DNA from: Mesaphorura yosii
Taxonomy: Eukaryota; Arthropoda; Collembola; Poduromorpha; Tullbergiidae
DNA: 64,000 nucleotides
Direction of reading: 5' to 3'
NCBI GenBank assembly: GCA_009869945.1
Contig: WIXG01000063.1
Coordinates: forward strand, 62,001 to 126,000
Below are positions 35,209 to 47,283 of this stretch, one piece after another (position 1 is the first letter of the stretch; each line of letters starts with the position of its first letter). Position numbers and translations under genes: made by a program. The notes beneath the pieces were generated by a model. That model saw only the letters and a list, made by a program, of their open reading frames with translations. It did not search any database and was not told the DNA's origin.

Positions 35209-35379
35209 TTGTTGAACTCAACACAAAAGTCAAGAACGTTCAACTGAATTTTTTCAAGAAACAACTGAAGCAGAATATTAACACGAAAATGGACGACTTC
35301 GGCTTCGTTGTTGTCGTAGAGAATTGCACACAGGCAGTAGCCGGGATTATGCATGGCTGGGTACTAAATCCTGCTTCCT

Positions 35380-36313
35380 TTTTTCTACAGTGCTTGTACC
35401 TGAGTATAAAAATGCTTGAGATCTTCCTCCCGCAGCCACGTCGAGATAAGGAACAGCCTTGCACAGGTCTTGATCTTCCCGGAGCCCGATCCAATGATAA
35501 TCTTGACCCCGCTGTCATGCATCAGTTGCGCCTCATTCGTCACCGAATCTTTTAAATCGTTGAATCTCAGTTTGCCCAGAGATGATACATACTAAGTGCC
35601 GTGCAATCATTTGTTGTTGAGGTTTTTCACCTGTATGAGATTGAGATATCTAACGCGTTACCTTTGTAGTTTCTGAAGTATATCCAATAATCCCAACTCT
35701 TTCCCCAGTCACATTAATTATTATAGATTTTTGGAACTTGTTCTGCATTTCGGGCTCAGAGATATCGTCAATATATGCATGCATATATTGACGAATATAT
35801 GTGTCGTGGTTATTGCGTGAAATGACAGGATACTTAAAATTCTCCAAGAATGACACGAATGGCAAGACTCCATTGTCAAACTCGTGAGAGCCAATTGTCT
35901 GCAAAACCACACGCACAACTCAGGTATAATTCGATACTTCCGGAGTTTTATTCTATGCTCTTACCAACTGATTCAAAAAAGCGTCACGAGTTTCCAGCTG
36001 TAAATTGTAAACCATAACGTGTCCTAGGAAAAATCACCGTCATTTAGCAGCAGTGTTGTGTTGGGATACTTGCGTTGCACGGAGCAAATTCCTCCGACTG
36101 GCTGACCTTTCCTTTCAGCCTGGGGAATCCGCCATAACATTCTTGTTTCCCACTCTCCTCTGGAGAACAGCCTTTACCCACAGCGTAAATCTCTTGAAAT
36201 CTTTTTTTCAAGTCGTTGTAATGAAGAATTGTGAGTTCAATTGACACGACGAACTGAATGTTTTCCTATACAAGTAACAGGTAGATGACGAAAATATGAC
36301 TTCTCATTGCCAT
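35380..36313 (-). pseudogene. Broken 5'-nucleotidase/apyrase (calcineurin-like phosphoesterase) pseudogene
   Basis: A non-processed relic of an ecto-5'-nucleotidase, the enzyme that removes phosphate from extracellular AMP. Reading the minus strand from the ATG at 36313: a signal peptide interrupted by TAG (36268-36266); IELTILHYNDLKKRF where the family has ND-x-H-x-RF, so the metal-binding His is lost; GGFPRLKGKV; then a frameshift after which YPNTTLLLNDGDF appears in another frame and meets a second TAG (36026-36024); DTLWFTIYS; a further frame change; an intron-like gap; IGSHEFDNG in place of GNHEFDNG; ERVGIIGYTSETT; a donor; LRFNDLKDSVTNEAQ and SGVKIII; a frameshift; and KAVPYLDV followed by GGRSQAFLYSG in place of GGHSHTFLY. 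Motif order is right but catalytic His/Asn residues are gone and at least three frame breaks plus two stops are present. Retained introns mean a duplicated gene copy. The 3' half of the domain is not detectable. Confidence 0.85.
35766..35793. repeat. Perfect 28-bp palindrome
   Basis: CGTCAATATATGCA followed directly by its exact reverse complement, with no spacer. It lies inside the pseudogene, in the segment encoding YMHAYIDDI on the minus strand. Confidence 0.85.
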
Positions 36314-37041
36314 GATGCAATACAATAGAATGCTAGAACTCTAGCTCCAGAGCCGGGTCCAAAACGAGGATACTAGAAGATGTAGTAAGAAATAAAATAC
36401 CTCACTTTTCAGCCTGATTTCTTCACGCCAGAACATTTTACGGAATTTACAAAACTGGACCTTCGAGTGATCGGCAATCATATGATCTGGATTTTTAGAA
36501 CACGTTTTTTTACCATTGACCGAAATCCCAGCCAGCAGCGACTCTACTTGTGAGTAAATATTTGCATCTGGGGGTTTTAATAGTATGCAGAAGATGTTTA
36601 TGATCAAGATTCAAGCCTAGGCAGTGACCGATTTAGACGGAAAGATCGAATCTGGCATCGATAACTTGAACAAAGCACAACGTGCAAACGCAAGGATTTT
36701 TCACATCAATGGCACACGTTGTAAGTGTTAACATGGTCAAAGAACTTTGAAATTGAAAATTTCTGTTATATAATATGCAACTCTTACGACAAGGTTAAAA
36801 GAATATTAACTAGTAACGTGTGCCGTGTTGACTTCTCTGGACTGTACTGCGGACTCCGAACTTGATTAGCCGCGGTACTGTAGCAATTTCCGGTTGGACT
36901 AGCGAAGCAGTTGATAGGCTTTCTGTCGGTGAGTAATGGGAAGCAAAGTTAAATTAGTTCACAACACTTAACGTGTATTGTAATCTTCCAGGCGAGAATC
37001 AAGCTTAAAACGGAGTTGGAGCTGCACGCACGGCAATCAGA
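36314..37041. other. Divergent spacer between the pseudogene and PCCA
   Basis: A minus-strand ORF at 36341-36607 looks polar and cysteine-poor but has no recognisable motif and no clear splice sites. It may include upstream remnants of the pseudogene. Nothing else seen. Confidence 0.35.
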
Positions 37042-40000
37042 ATGTTGATCCAATGCCAAGCAATTCATGGAACTCTCCGTTCTACTTCCAAGCTTAGGGT
37101 ATTTTCAGTGCAAAAGCTTCTGCTTAGTACCGCACTTGGAGTAAAACCTAAACCTCGTCCGAGAGCTGTGGACTCCTGGGTAGATACAATATACAAGACA
37201 AATCCCATCGATGTATCGGAGCCAACATTTGAGAAAATCCTAATCGCTAATCGTGGTGAAATCGCGGTACGTGTGATTCGCACTGCCAAGAAGATGGGGA
37301 TCAAAACGGTTGCCGTCTATTCAACTGCGGATGCTAGATCGGTAAGGTTATCGATTAAAATCATCCAAATCGTGTTGGCGATGTTGAAAAAGTATTTTTT
37401 TTTACTGAAAAATAGATGCATGTAGAAATGGCCGATGAGTCTGTTTGCATTGGAGATCCTGCAGCTTCTCAATCGTACCTTGTCATGGATCGAATTTTGG
37501 ATGCGGTAAAGAAAACCGGAGCCCAGGCTGTGCATCCTGGTTATGGATTCCTGTCCGAAAACTTCAATTTCGTGAAGAAACTTGTAAAACCTGCACATAA
37601 CTGATTTATGAGTGCTTTTCCAAGACTAAGTTTTTTCCGATTCTTCCCATCCAGGAAGACCTAAATGTTAAATTCATGGGCCCACCGGCGTCTGCGATTT
37701 ATGGCATGGGGGACAAATTAGAGTCAAAACGACTAGCTATGAAAGCTGGAGTTAACACCGTAAGTTGGTGATACTTTTTGGTAGAATGCTTTGGTGTTTT
37801 TTGGTAGAATACACACCACCTAATAGCTGACCATAATCACTTTGCCAGGTACCAGGATTTGACGGGGAAATCCAAAACGACGAGCACTGCCTGAAAATTG
37901 CTAATGAAATTGGCTATCCTGTTATGATAAAAGCATCTGCAGGAGGCGGTGGGAAGGGAATGAGAATTGCTCATAACAACAAAGAAGCTGTGGAGGGCTT
38001 CCACTTCTCGAAGGACGAAGCCAAGTCTTCATTTGGAGATGACAGAATTCTAATAGAAAAATTCGTAGTCGATCCACGCCATATTGAAATTCAACTTCTC
38101 TGTGATGCTCACGGGAATGGTGTGTACTTGAATGAAAGAGAGTGCTCCATTCAGCGACGAAATCAAAAGGTCATCGAAGAAGCTCCAAGCCCATTTGTGG
38201 ATCCCGAATTAAGAAAGGTACTTATCGTCTGGATCTTTCTTATTATCAAGCATGTGAGTAATTCTTGGTTCTCCATTTGAAGGCCATGGGGAAGCAAGCG
38301 CTTGATTTGGCGAAGGCAATTGGTTACACATCAGCTGGGACGGTTGAGTTTCTTGTTGACCGGAACAAGAATTTCTACTTTCTGGAAATGAACACTAGGC
38401 TTCAGGTAAATAATTAGTAACTACGATACAGGTTTGACGGGCTAACGCTAATCCTACGTCATGTTTTGCCTCAACAGGTCGAACATCCAATATCCGAGTG
38501 TATCACAGGAATCGATTTGGTAGCGGAGATGATACGCGTCGCATACGGGCATCCTTTAAAATTGAAGCAACAAGATGTTCCATTAAATGGCTGGGCTCTC
38601 GAAATGAGAGTTTATGCGGAAGATGCTACAAGAAACTTTGGCACACCATCGACAGGACGTTTGTACAGGTTGGTCAAAAGTCGATTAGCATCGCGCTATG
38701 AATCGTTCGCAGAATTTTATCTCATTCTCTTCGAACTAGGTATATCGAGCCCCGTGGAGAAGGAGTCAGGTGCGATTCGGGCGTCCGAGAAGGTTCTGAA
38801 ATATCCGTCTATTACGATCCAATGATTTGCAAACTTGTGACTTATGGCAAGAATCGAGAGGAAGCAATACAGCGAGGAAAGAAGGCATTAGACTCGTATG
38901 TTATCCAAGGACTTCAACACAATATTCCATTGCTTAGAGATATTTTAACTGAAGTAAGTAAATGAGTATTTCGTGTAAAGACTGCTTCATGTGAGCTGGA
39001 ACTAATGGAGTGTCGTTAGAAATCTTATGTAGCTGGAGAGACCACAACCTCATACTTACCGCGCGTCTATCCGAACGGATTTACAATCCCAAAATTGGCA
39101 GTCGGTCATTTGGAAATACTGCAGAGTGTAGCCGGTGTTCTGGAAGCACTGCGGAGTGCCAGATTGAATAACACCGCGGGCCAGAACTGGGACTACGTTG
39201 TGACGTTCGAGGATCAGGCAACCGATGTGTCAGTAATTCAGTTGCAAGACGGATATAGTCAGGTAGATGCTTTGTTCTAGACTAATGAAGTACTCCTTGA
39301 TTCAAACGGCGGAAGTTATTTTTTAGGCTACCATAAATGGAAGACAGCTAATTATTCCGAAATGGAACGAATCTCAACCTATTCTTGAATTTCAAATTGA
39401 TGGAGAAGCTTACATCCTCCAGATTCATGGTCGACACAACAATGGGCCAATTTGGAAAATAGGATTTCAGGGGGCTACTTATGACTTTAAGCTTCTGACA
39501 ACCTACACGCATTCATTGATGGACTTGATGCCCGATCCCAAGCTGGTAACATAATTCATGATATTTTGAAGCCTAGGCTTCTGCAGCGAGAATTTTCACT
39601 TAATTTAATTTTAACGAAGGGTGACAGTGCAAAAGAGTTATTGAGTCCAATGCCTGGCGTCGTTCGATCTGTAGCGGTTCAGCCCGGGGACAAAGTTTTC
39701 AAAGGTCAAGAAGTTTGCGTCATTGGTAAGAATCAGTTCAACATAAATTTTTAGTGCATAGCCATTTTAATGACATTGCATTCGATTTGAAATTCAATGC
39801 TTAAATGCGAAATGCGGCCAAGAAAGGACAGATAACGATAACTGAGAGAAACATTTAAGTGATTTTAAGTGCGATCACATCAGTATTGTCCAATCATTTA
39901 TGCAGCACAAATGTGTGCCAACAGCAGAGCAAAAAGCCTACAGTTGCAGTCTAGGAACAAATCTTGCAAACAGGTCGAAACTGAATGAAAGCGGGAATTT

Positions 40001-40649
40001 GTTGGGATTTATTTGTGGAGACTGAAAGCACAATATTTTGGGAATGAGAAACAGAACTTCTAGGAATCTTTCTTTACAAGTTGATTATCGTGGAGGAGGA
40101 TTTTAAGGAATTATTATGGCTTCCATTGGGCGATGTAGCGTCGTCGTTCGTATATTGTAGCTACTTTTGTAATTGAAGTGAATGAAATGTCGGAGAAAGT
40201 CCACAGATTTTCATCAAGAAAGCTGAGAACAGTTCTAAAATTGAACTTTCGTGATTGATTTTGTCTAAAAATAGAGCAGAAGCGAAAGAAAGGATTACTG
40301 AGTCGTATAAATAAGTGCCATTACCTGAGACGGTCGTCGTTCATTCACTTAAGGTCAAAATCTTCTATCTTGAAGCTGTTCACTTTCAAGACCTTCAGTA
40401 AAACAGACATTCACCATAAGTCATGTGCGCGAAACATCTCGCTTTTTCTAGTAATTAAAATTTTCTTTGAGTTCTTTTTTCTTCGAGCTGTTGCTGTGAG
40501 TATCCATTTTATGTCGCGTTTATCTTTTTGCAGAGGCGATGAAGATGCAGAATAAATTGGTGATTGGAGCTGATGGGATCGTGGATGAAGTCAAAGTCAA
40601 AGAAGGCGATAGCGTGTCTGAGGAAGACCTTCTGATTGCTTTGAAATAG
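37042..40649 (+). CDS. PCCA: Propionyl-CoA carboxylase alpha subunit, mitochondrial
   Basis: Biotin-dependent subunit of the mitochondrial enzyme that carboxylates propionyl-CoA to methylmalonyl-CoA (Val, Ile, Met, Thr and odd-chain fatty-acid catabolism). Exons: 37042-37341, 37416-37583, 37655-37759, 37849-38217, 38283-38405, 38478-38668, 38740-38953, 39020-39262, 39327-39545, 39620-39725 and 40534-40649 (717 aa; human 728). The order is as expected: a mitochondrial presequence with R/K/S residues, [19 protein letters not shown] near residue 63, biotin carboxylase with the ATP-binding GGGGKGM at residues 223-229, [40 protein letters not shown], the BT-type linker, PMPGVVRSV and the biotin site EAMKMQN with Lys683, 34 residues from the end as in the human enzyme. 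The biotinyl Glu codon is split by an unusually long 808-nt last intron. This length and linker favour PCCA over MCCC1 or pyruvate carboxylase. Confidence 0.97.
39726..40533 (+). other. Long last intron of PCCA
   Basis: 808 nt, about ten times the other introns of this gene, with GTAAGA and TTTTTGCAG borders. No inserted element with clear inverted repeats or target duplication was found; it is A/T-rich with no convincing ORF. Confidence 0.7.
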
Positions 40650-40779
40650 CTCTCTGCTCAAGCCAGTGGTCAGTGGCTTCCAATCTTTGGAAATATCCAA
40701 GTCTGATGAACGATGAACGAGCATGGGGTAGTTTCCGAAATAGTCAATCCAAAGATGTCTATTTTTATAGGTGCTAGAA

Positions 40780-40785
40780 AATAAA
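40780..40785 (+). promoter_or_regulatory. Poly(A) signal AATAAA of PCCA
   Basis: Canonical AATAAA 131 nt after the TAG at 40647-40649; another lies near 40810. Confidence 0.55.
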
Positions 40786-40996
40786 TCATGTTTTATCGAA
40801 ACTCGAAAACAATAAACGGCTGCTTTTACATTGACTGGGGTCCTAAGTCGAAGGTTGCGAATTCGCAGCTGAGTTCGATCGTGGTGGCTGCATCGCCATC
40901 GTATCGCATCTTGTAAACGTTAATCGTTGCGTTGTGGGCAAGTTCAGTGGTTAAAGCTAACAATTTACTGACAAATAACTACGAAGTGAGGTGAAG

Positions 40997-43900
40997 ATGA
41001 TAAAAAAAAGACCAAAATCATTTCTCACCGCGTTGGCATTAGCCGGGATCTCAATTCTACTGGCGTGTCTGGTAGCTAAACGTGCTGAAGCTTTGCCCAA
41101 GAAAGGGACCGTCTTGTAAGTTACTGATGGAAACCAGAGAATTATGGGCTCATATTGTGACAATTGCTTCATGTGTATTGCTTCATTGCTTGTCAGGATA
41201 CTACAGCGAACCAGAAGCTATCAAAACGGACCGCTCTCAGGCTCATTTATGATGAATACTAAGGAATTGGTAAAAATGTTGGTTAAATTAATGTTCGTGA
41301 TTGTGAGCTAATTTTACTGTGTGGGTCGTTAGATTTCATTCCAAGTATCGAAGGATTTGGCCAAGACTGGAGTAAGATGGGCTGTGTATGGCGGAGATGG
41401 AAAAATATGCCGGATCCAAAAGATTGGGTAAGATTTCGGTTGTCTAGCATTACATGATCTCACTCGATCTGAGTGCGATATCAATCGGTCAGCTTCTACT
41501 ACACACTTTACGTGATCTCACATGTCAAGTTTGTATTTAACAGAGTCTTCGACATATCTCTGTATGCATTCTATCGTTTGAGTGTCAGCGCCGGTCTCTA
41601 GATTGATGAAGAATGATGGGCTAACTACACCTGATCTAGCTAACCAACTAACTAACCTAGCCTTTGTTGGGACAAAATCATGAAAAGATCATGAACAGAT
41701 ACAGATAAATATACACTGTACACGTTTGTTTGGGTATCTGAGATCGATGAGATCACATAAGGTGTGTGCAGGGCACGCACTGAGATCGAGTGAGATCATG
41801 TAATGCTAGACTACCAAGATTTCTTCGCACCTTTGCTGTAATTTGCAACTTGAAGTCAATTAAACACGGGTTTCAATTTAGGAAAAAAGGAGCGGAGGCG
41901 TTTTTTACATGCAATGACGAAGGGACGTATGTTGCATTCTATGAACCCACACTCAAGTTTTTGGATCCCATACTAAACAACGCAGCACAATTCAAGTTGA
42001 ACAGTGAATCTAGTGACCCCAGAGCAGTTGCTGCAGCTTCAGTTTCGGAATCACTGAGCATTCAAGAGTATGAAAGAATTCTCTCAACTGGTAATTTCTA
42101 TCATTCAGATCCATTCACAGTTGTTGACAACGCATACTGCTACCGCTGGGCATACCGTCTAGACGAAGTCAATGCCATAGGCTTTCTGCACACTGAAGCT
42201 AATCTGAAAGGTCCGAATAAACAATAAATTAAAATGTCAAAGTACTGGACTTTGAGGAGTGAGGAGTTCAAGTTATGATTACTTGCTTGTTTTGCTTAGG
42301 CAGTGCGGGTTCTTTCCGTGTTTTCGAGTTGAAAGTTTGGATCCTAGAACCAGGTGCCGCTGTACTGAATGAAATCTATTGGGATAAGCCAATGTTAACT
42401 CAAGCTGATTACAGCCGTCTGATTACCAATCGGTTCAAGAGCCTGGGTATTACACCTTGCATTCGTGAAGCTCACCACGCGATAGAAGTCACTAGTGAAC
42501 CAGACTGGACTGACTCTTGGGGAGTGGATGAGAATAATCAACCATTCTTGACGAAGCATTGGACATTCAGAATTAAGTTGTATCTTGGTAATTCTGTGGA
42601 ATTAATTGGTATTTCAGACTGAACTTGCTCAAATAAGCTGTACTCTGCATTATTTTTAGACCGCATGATTTCTCAGCTTTCTGATGTGACATTTACCATA
42701 AAATCAAGACAACTTTCTGGACTGTACGGATGTTTCATTGCTGACGTGAGAGTTTTCCTGCAAGCCAAGCAGATCGCCTTTCTTCAACACAAGAAGTTTA
42801 AGAAGGAGAAAGTTCATTTAAACAACTCCAACTTTCCACCGGTCATGAGGCAAATTGTGACTGACCGTGTCAGTCATTTTCTTGGAAATCGCGTCTTGTA
42901 TGATGGATCTCCCTGGCTTCTTGGTGATGATAAACCAAAAAAACGTTCTTATACGACCATCACGCCAAACCCATGTGTGTCACTTGAGATGGTGATCACA
43001 TACAAGGATAAAGCCTATGTCTCGAATGATTTTCTCCTGACTCAAGAGCTATCTCCCATCATTTTGCCTGGAATCACTGAGGAAGAAATGCTCCTGAAGC
43101 CAGATCCTGACGCACCAGATGCAACGCGATTACTAAACAGAAATACAACTGAAAGGAGTGAATCATCTCCCTTCCATGTCATGGACTTCGCGTTCACGCC
43201 GACACATTTGGTCATTTTACGCTCTGACTCAATCCTCTTGCTGCATCCGTCTGATTTGGATTTCAAGGGCATAGGTGTGAACTACGCAACGCAGAAATTT
43301 AGAATTGGTGCACTCGTACGGAGGAAATGGTGTCAATTCTCAGCCACTCCAAAGGTTCAAAATATGTTTGTTCCAGCCTTCTCAAGGTTAGGAAATCTTA
43401 TTCTAATGTTCGTCGTGCCCCTAGAGAAGAAATTGGCTATAAATGAAGTTAAGCCCTCACCTGAGTGCATTTTACCAGTGGACACAACGAAATCTGGTCA
43501 ACGCAAAGAGAAAGGTACAGCACTCACTGAGGAAGAAATTCATAAGCATGACTCCAAAGTTGAAATTGAAGCAAGTATCAAGCACCGAACTCAGACTCAA
43601 CAGAAAAGGCACGCCGAGAGAAAGGCTGCAGCGGAAAAGAGGAAACCTGCGCTTGACAAGGATGCACCAGACTGTTGGTACGTTGGAGACTATCAAGTTC
43701 CGCCAGTAGACGACCATTTCGTGCTGGGAGAAAGTCACCCGTCAAACGTTCACATTAATTTCACCGGCGTTGACTACAACAGAAATGTCATATTTGTTCT
43801 TGACAAAAACTTCGTCTCGTTTCGAAAGTCTTTGGAAGAGAACGCGGGCTTGCAGTTCTATATTCCAGGGAAGCTGGGATCAGGATCGGCTACGGCTAAA

Positions 43901-46900
43901 ACACGTCTTGCGGATAACACAGACATCATGGCAATGCACGCCGTTGAATTTTCGGCCGTAGAGAAGAGGTACCTTGCCGTGGTAGAGTTTCAGTCACTCG
44001 AGTTTGAGAGAGCAAAATCGAGCCCAGAAGATGACAACGATATCACCTGCGTAATTGCACAGTACGAAGCAGTGGATCTCTCGGCGGAAGTAGCAGAAAC
44101 AAGCCCTGACGTTGAGGAAATGTTCTTGGAAGATGTACGAATACCGTTTACTGGTTGCATTCTCTACCGCAAAAAATTCAACGATGTAATCAACAACATT
44201 ACGAATGAGTACGAGTTCACGGATGACGATTTTTACGAGACCATCAATGGAGTTAGGTCGAAGAAAATTCCGAAGCCCCTGCAAAAGAGAACTGCTATGT
44301 TGAGGTACCGTTTTACTTTCTCATGATCATCATGCATTCATGTATTCTAACTTTCTAACCCAACTGCTAAAGGATTTGAATTCATTATACTAGGACAATT
44401 AATTCTGCCTTTCCGTATTACGTGTTAAAACTGGGAGATGTGATTATTTTTGGAACAACGGATTGCGGATTTGCACGACCGTTAACATACTTTGACGAAG
44501 CTAACCCGAGTGCAGAACAATTCAATGTCCGGCCGGTCACGTCGCTTTCTCGAAGGTACAAGATTCGTCATTCGTCATTAAACAGTTTCTGCGATAATAT
44601 CTGTTAGTTCAAGTTCAGATTCTTTTGAATATTTTTGTTGTACTTTTAGTGACTACGATCTGATTGTCACGCGGGAAGGAATTCTGTCCGTTCTATACCA
44701 TGTTAGAAAGGATGGCAAGGGGCAAAATGTACTAATCGGATCTCTGTTGTCGAATGAACCGTTGAGGTTGATCAGAATATTTACGTCGGAGCACACACAT
44801 TTTCAATTGAATACCCCGGAGGGCGAGATCGTTTACGGAAAAGCACAGGTCAAACCGGACGGCAACTTGGCATCTTCTCCACTGACGAGGATTCTAGAAA
44901 TTCCATTCTGGTCACTTTTAAGAGGAAGCATTCTCCACTCGCTTGGCTACAATTCCTTCAGACTAGAAAATGAGACTGTTCCGGAGAACAAAGTGAGAGC
45001 AGAAGCCACAACAAGCAAGAACGACATTTGTGCGTTCAGCTCCTTTAACGTGCAGTACTTTCAGAGAAACTACGCTGAAGCAGGTTCGTTTATTATCATC
45101 ACGATAGAGATGAAGAATACTTTGACATTTTCTCGTCATTTCTACTAGGCTACAGAATTAGAATTACTGCCGAGGTTGCGTTTCATGGAGACTCAATCCC
45201 ACTTGACGCTGATCTTTTGGTTGAGTTTAACGAAATCCAAGGGATAAGCGTAACGGTAAGACATCTTGTCGACTTTATTGTAATTTTCTAAAACGAAGCC
45301 AAACGGTGGCGATAACTTGAGCGTGTTGGATTTTAGATAAACTCTTTACTGGAAGTGGACAATGACCTCACACTGATTCGGAAAACGATTGAGATGAAAA
45401 CATTCTTGACTGAGCCCACCCAAAAAGCAATTTTCGAGAAACATTTGGAGCATCAAGATGGACAACCGTACACAGACTTTGTTCGTGTTTTCACTGTGAC
45501 AATTCGACCAAGTATTCTTAATCTGCACTGTGAACGAACAAATTACTTCCAGGTACGTTCTTATTAGTTTGCTCACTAACAGCGAGTAGAGGAAGGTTTT
45601 TCCCGACGTTTTGTTCCCTCATCTTCATTTCTTCCAATGCAGTCAATTCAGCTGAATGTGGGATGCGTACCCAACACCAAACTTCGATTGCTAGCAGAAA
45701 ACTTGCCACTAAAAAAGCAAGTAGTTAAAGAATTGACACCAACAGTGAAGAAAGATCTGCTGGATAAAGAGTGGTACTGGAACAAGACCGGTAATTATAT
45801 CACTGTGCCACGTGAGAGAGTCAATTTCCGGCAAAGGTACGACGCTAAAGGAAGATGGCTCATGAAATGAACCGATTTTGTTCTGCATATTGTTTCAGAA
45901 CGTTATTTCAGTGTGAAGATGATAAGATTACCTTCTGCAAGGTAATTGCCATTGCCGCAATTACGTTAATTACCTGCATTTACAGTGCATCTAATGCTGG
46001 ATCTTTTAAACTAGATTCCTCATGCTAACTTGATCAATGGCAACTTCTATTCACTATCATACCGTGACAATCTTGTGCCGGTTTTCGAGCAATTCTTGAC
46101 CAGCCATGTACGACGAGTCACTGGAAACATAATTATATACGACGTACTGGAATCGTGGAAGGATGACGCAACAAGAATGGATGTGAACATCACACAATGG
46201 GATGCTCGATGTCTTGTTGATGAGTGAGTGAAGCTGCTTATCAAAAGACATCGTAGTTGAATATTTCGTAACGTATCCTTTTTCAGTCAAGACTGGTACA
46301 CGAAGTTGGCCAGCAAAGCCGCTGAAGGCATTGACGAGAGCAACAGTGAGAAGTTGCATCCTCACGCGGACATCTACAATCATTACGACAATTGCTTCTC
46401 CCGATCACCTTCGCCACGATGGAAGGTACTTAATTGAATGAGTGTATTTTTTCTTTGGGCATGGTTTAATAATCAAGATTCTACTAATCATCCGCACAGA
46501 AAACTAAACAACTGAATCTGCTGAAGGCGCGAGATTTGAGTAAGAAGCCATTTTGGGTGTTCAATCACACCAATTTCAACGCGTTACAATTGAAGAAGAC
46601 AAGAAATTACATTTACATACTCCGAGCAGTCATCTTAAATACGGATTACAATTCATTCACGTACTGTCAAGTACTGGACACGTATTTTGCACTTCGAGTT
46701 GCGAATGTGACCCCGCAAAGAGAACCATTAACGTGGTACATTTACGTCAGCATCATTCTCGCCGTCGCACTTGTCGTCTTCGCTTCTTACGTCTACTTTT
46801 ACCGGACCTACTCGTGGAGAACTGATCTGGAACGAGACAAAGCACGGTTGGTTGAAGAATACCGTCAACGCCTTTGGGAAAACGCGATGAAGGTAAGTCC

Positions 46901-47219
46901 AATTCGTTAACAATTTATTACTCGCGTCTTTTGCACTCATTGCTAAATTTGTGTTTTCTTAAATACACTTTAGAGGAAATCTGCTACGAGCAGATTCAAA
47001 GAAGTGGCAGAAGGAGCTAAAGTTCTGGCGCATTGGAAAGGTTTGCACAAAAAAAGTACTCCAAGCCAACAGCAGCAGCAGGCGGAGCCCTCAACTTCCA
47101 AGGTTTCAGCGTCTAGCAGCAAAAAAACCATGTCCAAGCCCACAACATCGACACCAAAGACTTCTGGTGCCAGCGGATCCAAGCCAGAAACTTCTGGTGC
47201 CGGTTCATCGAAGAAATAG
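40997..47219 (+). CDS. CATSPERB: CatSper auxiliary subunit, beta-like (very large extracellular protein with C-terminal TM)
   Basis: Single-pass accessory subunit of the sperm Ca2+ channel CatSper, by family resemblance. Sixteen exons: 40997-41115, 41197-41269, 41333-41427, 41882-42210, 42300-42587, 42660-44304, 44394-44555, 44650-45083, 45149-45255, 45337-45552, 45643-45836, 45899-45941, 46015-46223, 46287-46425, 46500-46892 and 46974-47219 (1563 aa; vertebrate CATSPERB about 1100). Seen directly: an N-terminal signal-type segment, a long ectodomain with beta-strand patches (FHVMDFAFTPTHLVILRSD is the closest to CATSPERB), a Lys/Glu-rich insert within exon 6, a Cys-bearing stem (LHCERTN, LNVGCVPNTK, CEDDKITFC, YRDNLVPVFE), the module LSKKPFWVF ... 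YIYILRAVILNTDYNSFTYC before one TM at about residues 1430-1451, then WRTDLERDKA and a Ser/Lys tail with a QQQQQ run. The CatSper beta/gamma/delta/epsilon class is a better fit than Nup210 or a lectin. The subunit letter is less sure than the family, and the similarity is from memory, not alignment. Confidence 0.6.
41430..41823. mobile_element. 378-bp TIR element (hAT-like MITE) with 8-bp target duplication, in intron 3
   Basis: The element at 41438-41815 begins GGTTGTCTAGCATTACATGA and its right end is the reverse complement of nearly the same word (GGTAGTCTAGCATT...). The terminal inverted repeats are about 40 bp with two mismatches, and a second inverted block inside (ACACACTTTACGTGATCTCA against its partner) extends the fold. 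Both flanks read AAGATTTC (41430-41437 and 41816-41823), a perfect 8-bp direct repeat. No ORF is carried, so it is non-autonomous. An 8-bp duplication fits hAT-type transposition. TGATCTCA words occur several times near both ends, as expected of subterminal repeats. Confidence 0.85.
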
Positions 47220-47283
47220 AGATTAGTTGCGAAGCTAAAATGTAAATGTTGTTGTGTTTGTAACGTATGAAGTGTAATATATT

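Noticed and set aside
36341-36607. Minus-strand 88-codon ORF upstream of the pseudogene
   Set aside because: No recognisable motif of the nucleotidase family and no splice site joining it to the relic.
37042-40649. Methylcrotonyl-CoA carboxylase alpha or pyruvate carboxylase
   Set aside because: No carboxyltransferase domain follows, and the linker, total length and 34-residue spacing from biotin Lys to the end match PCCA.
40997-47219. First impression of a nucleoporin gp210/Nup210
   Set aside because: Size and C-terminal TM fit, but no Ig-like Big repeats were seen and the pre-TM module fits CatSper subunits better.
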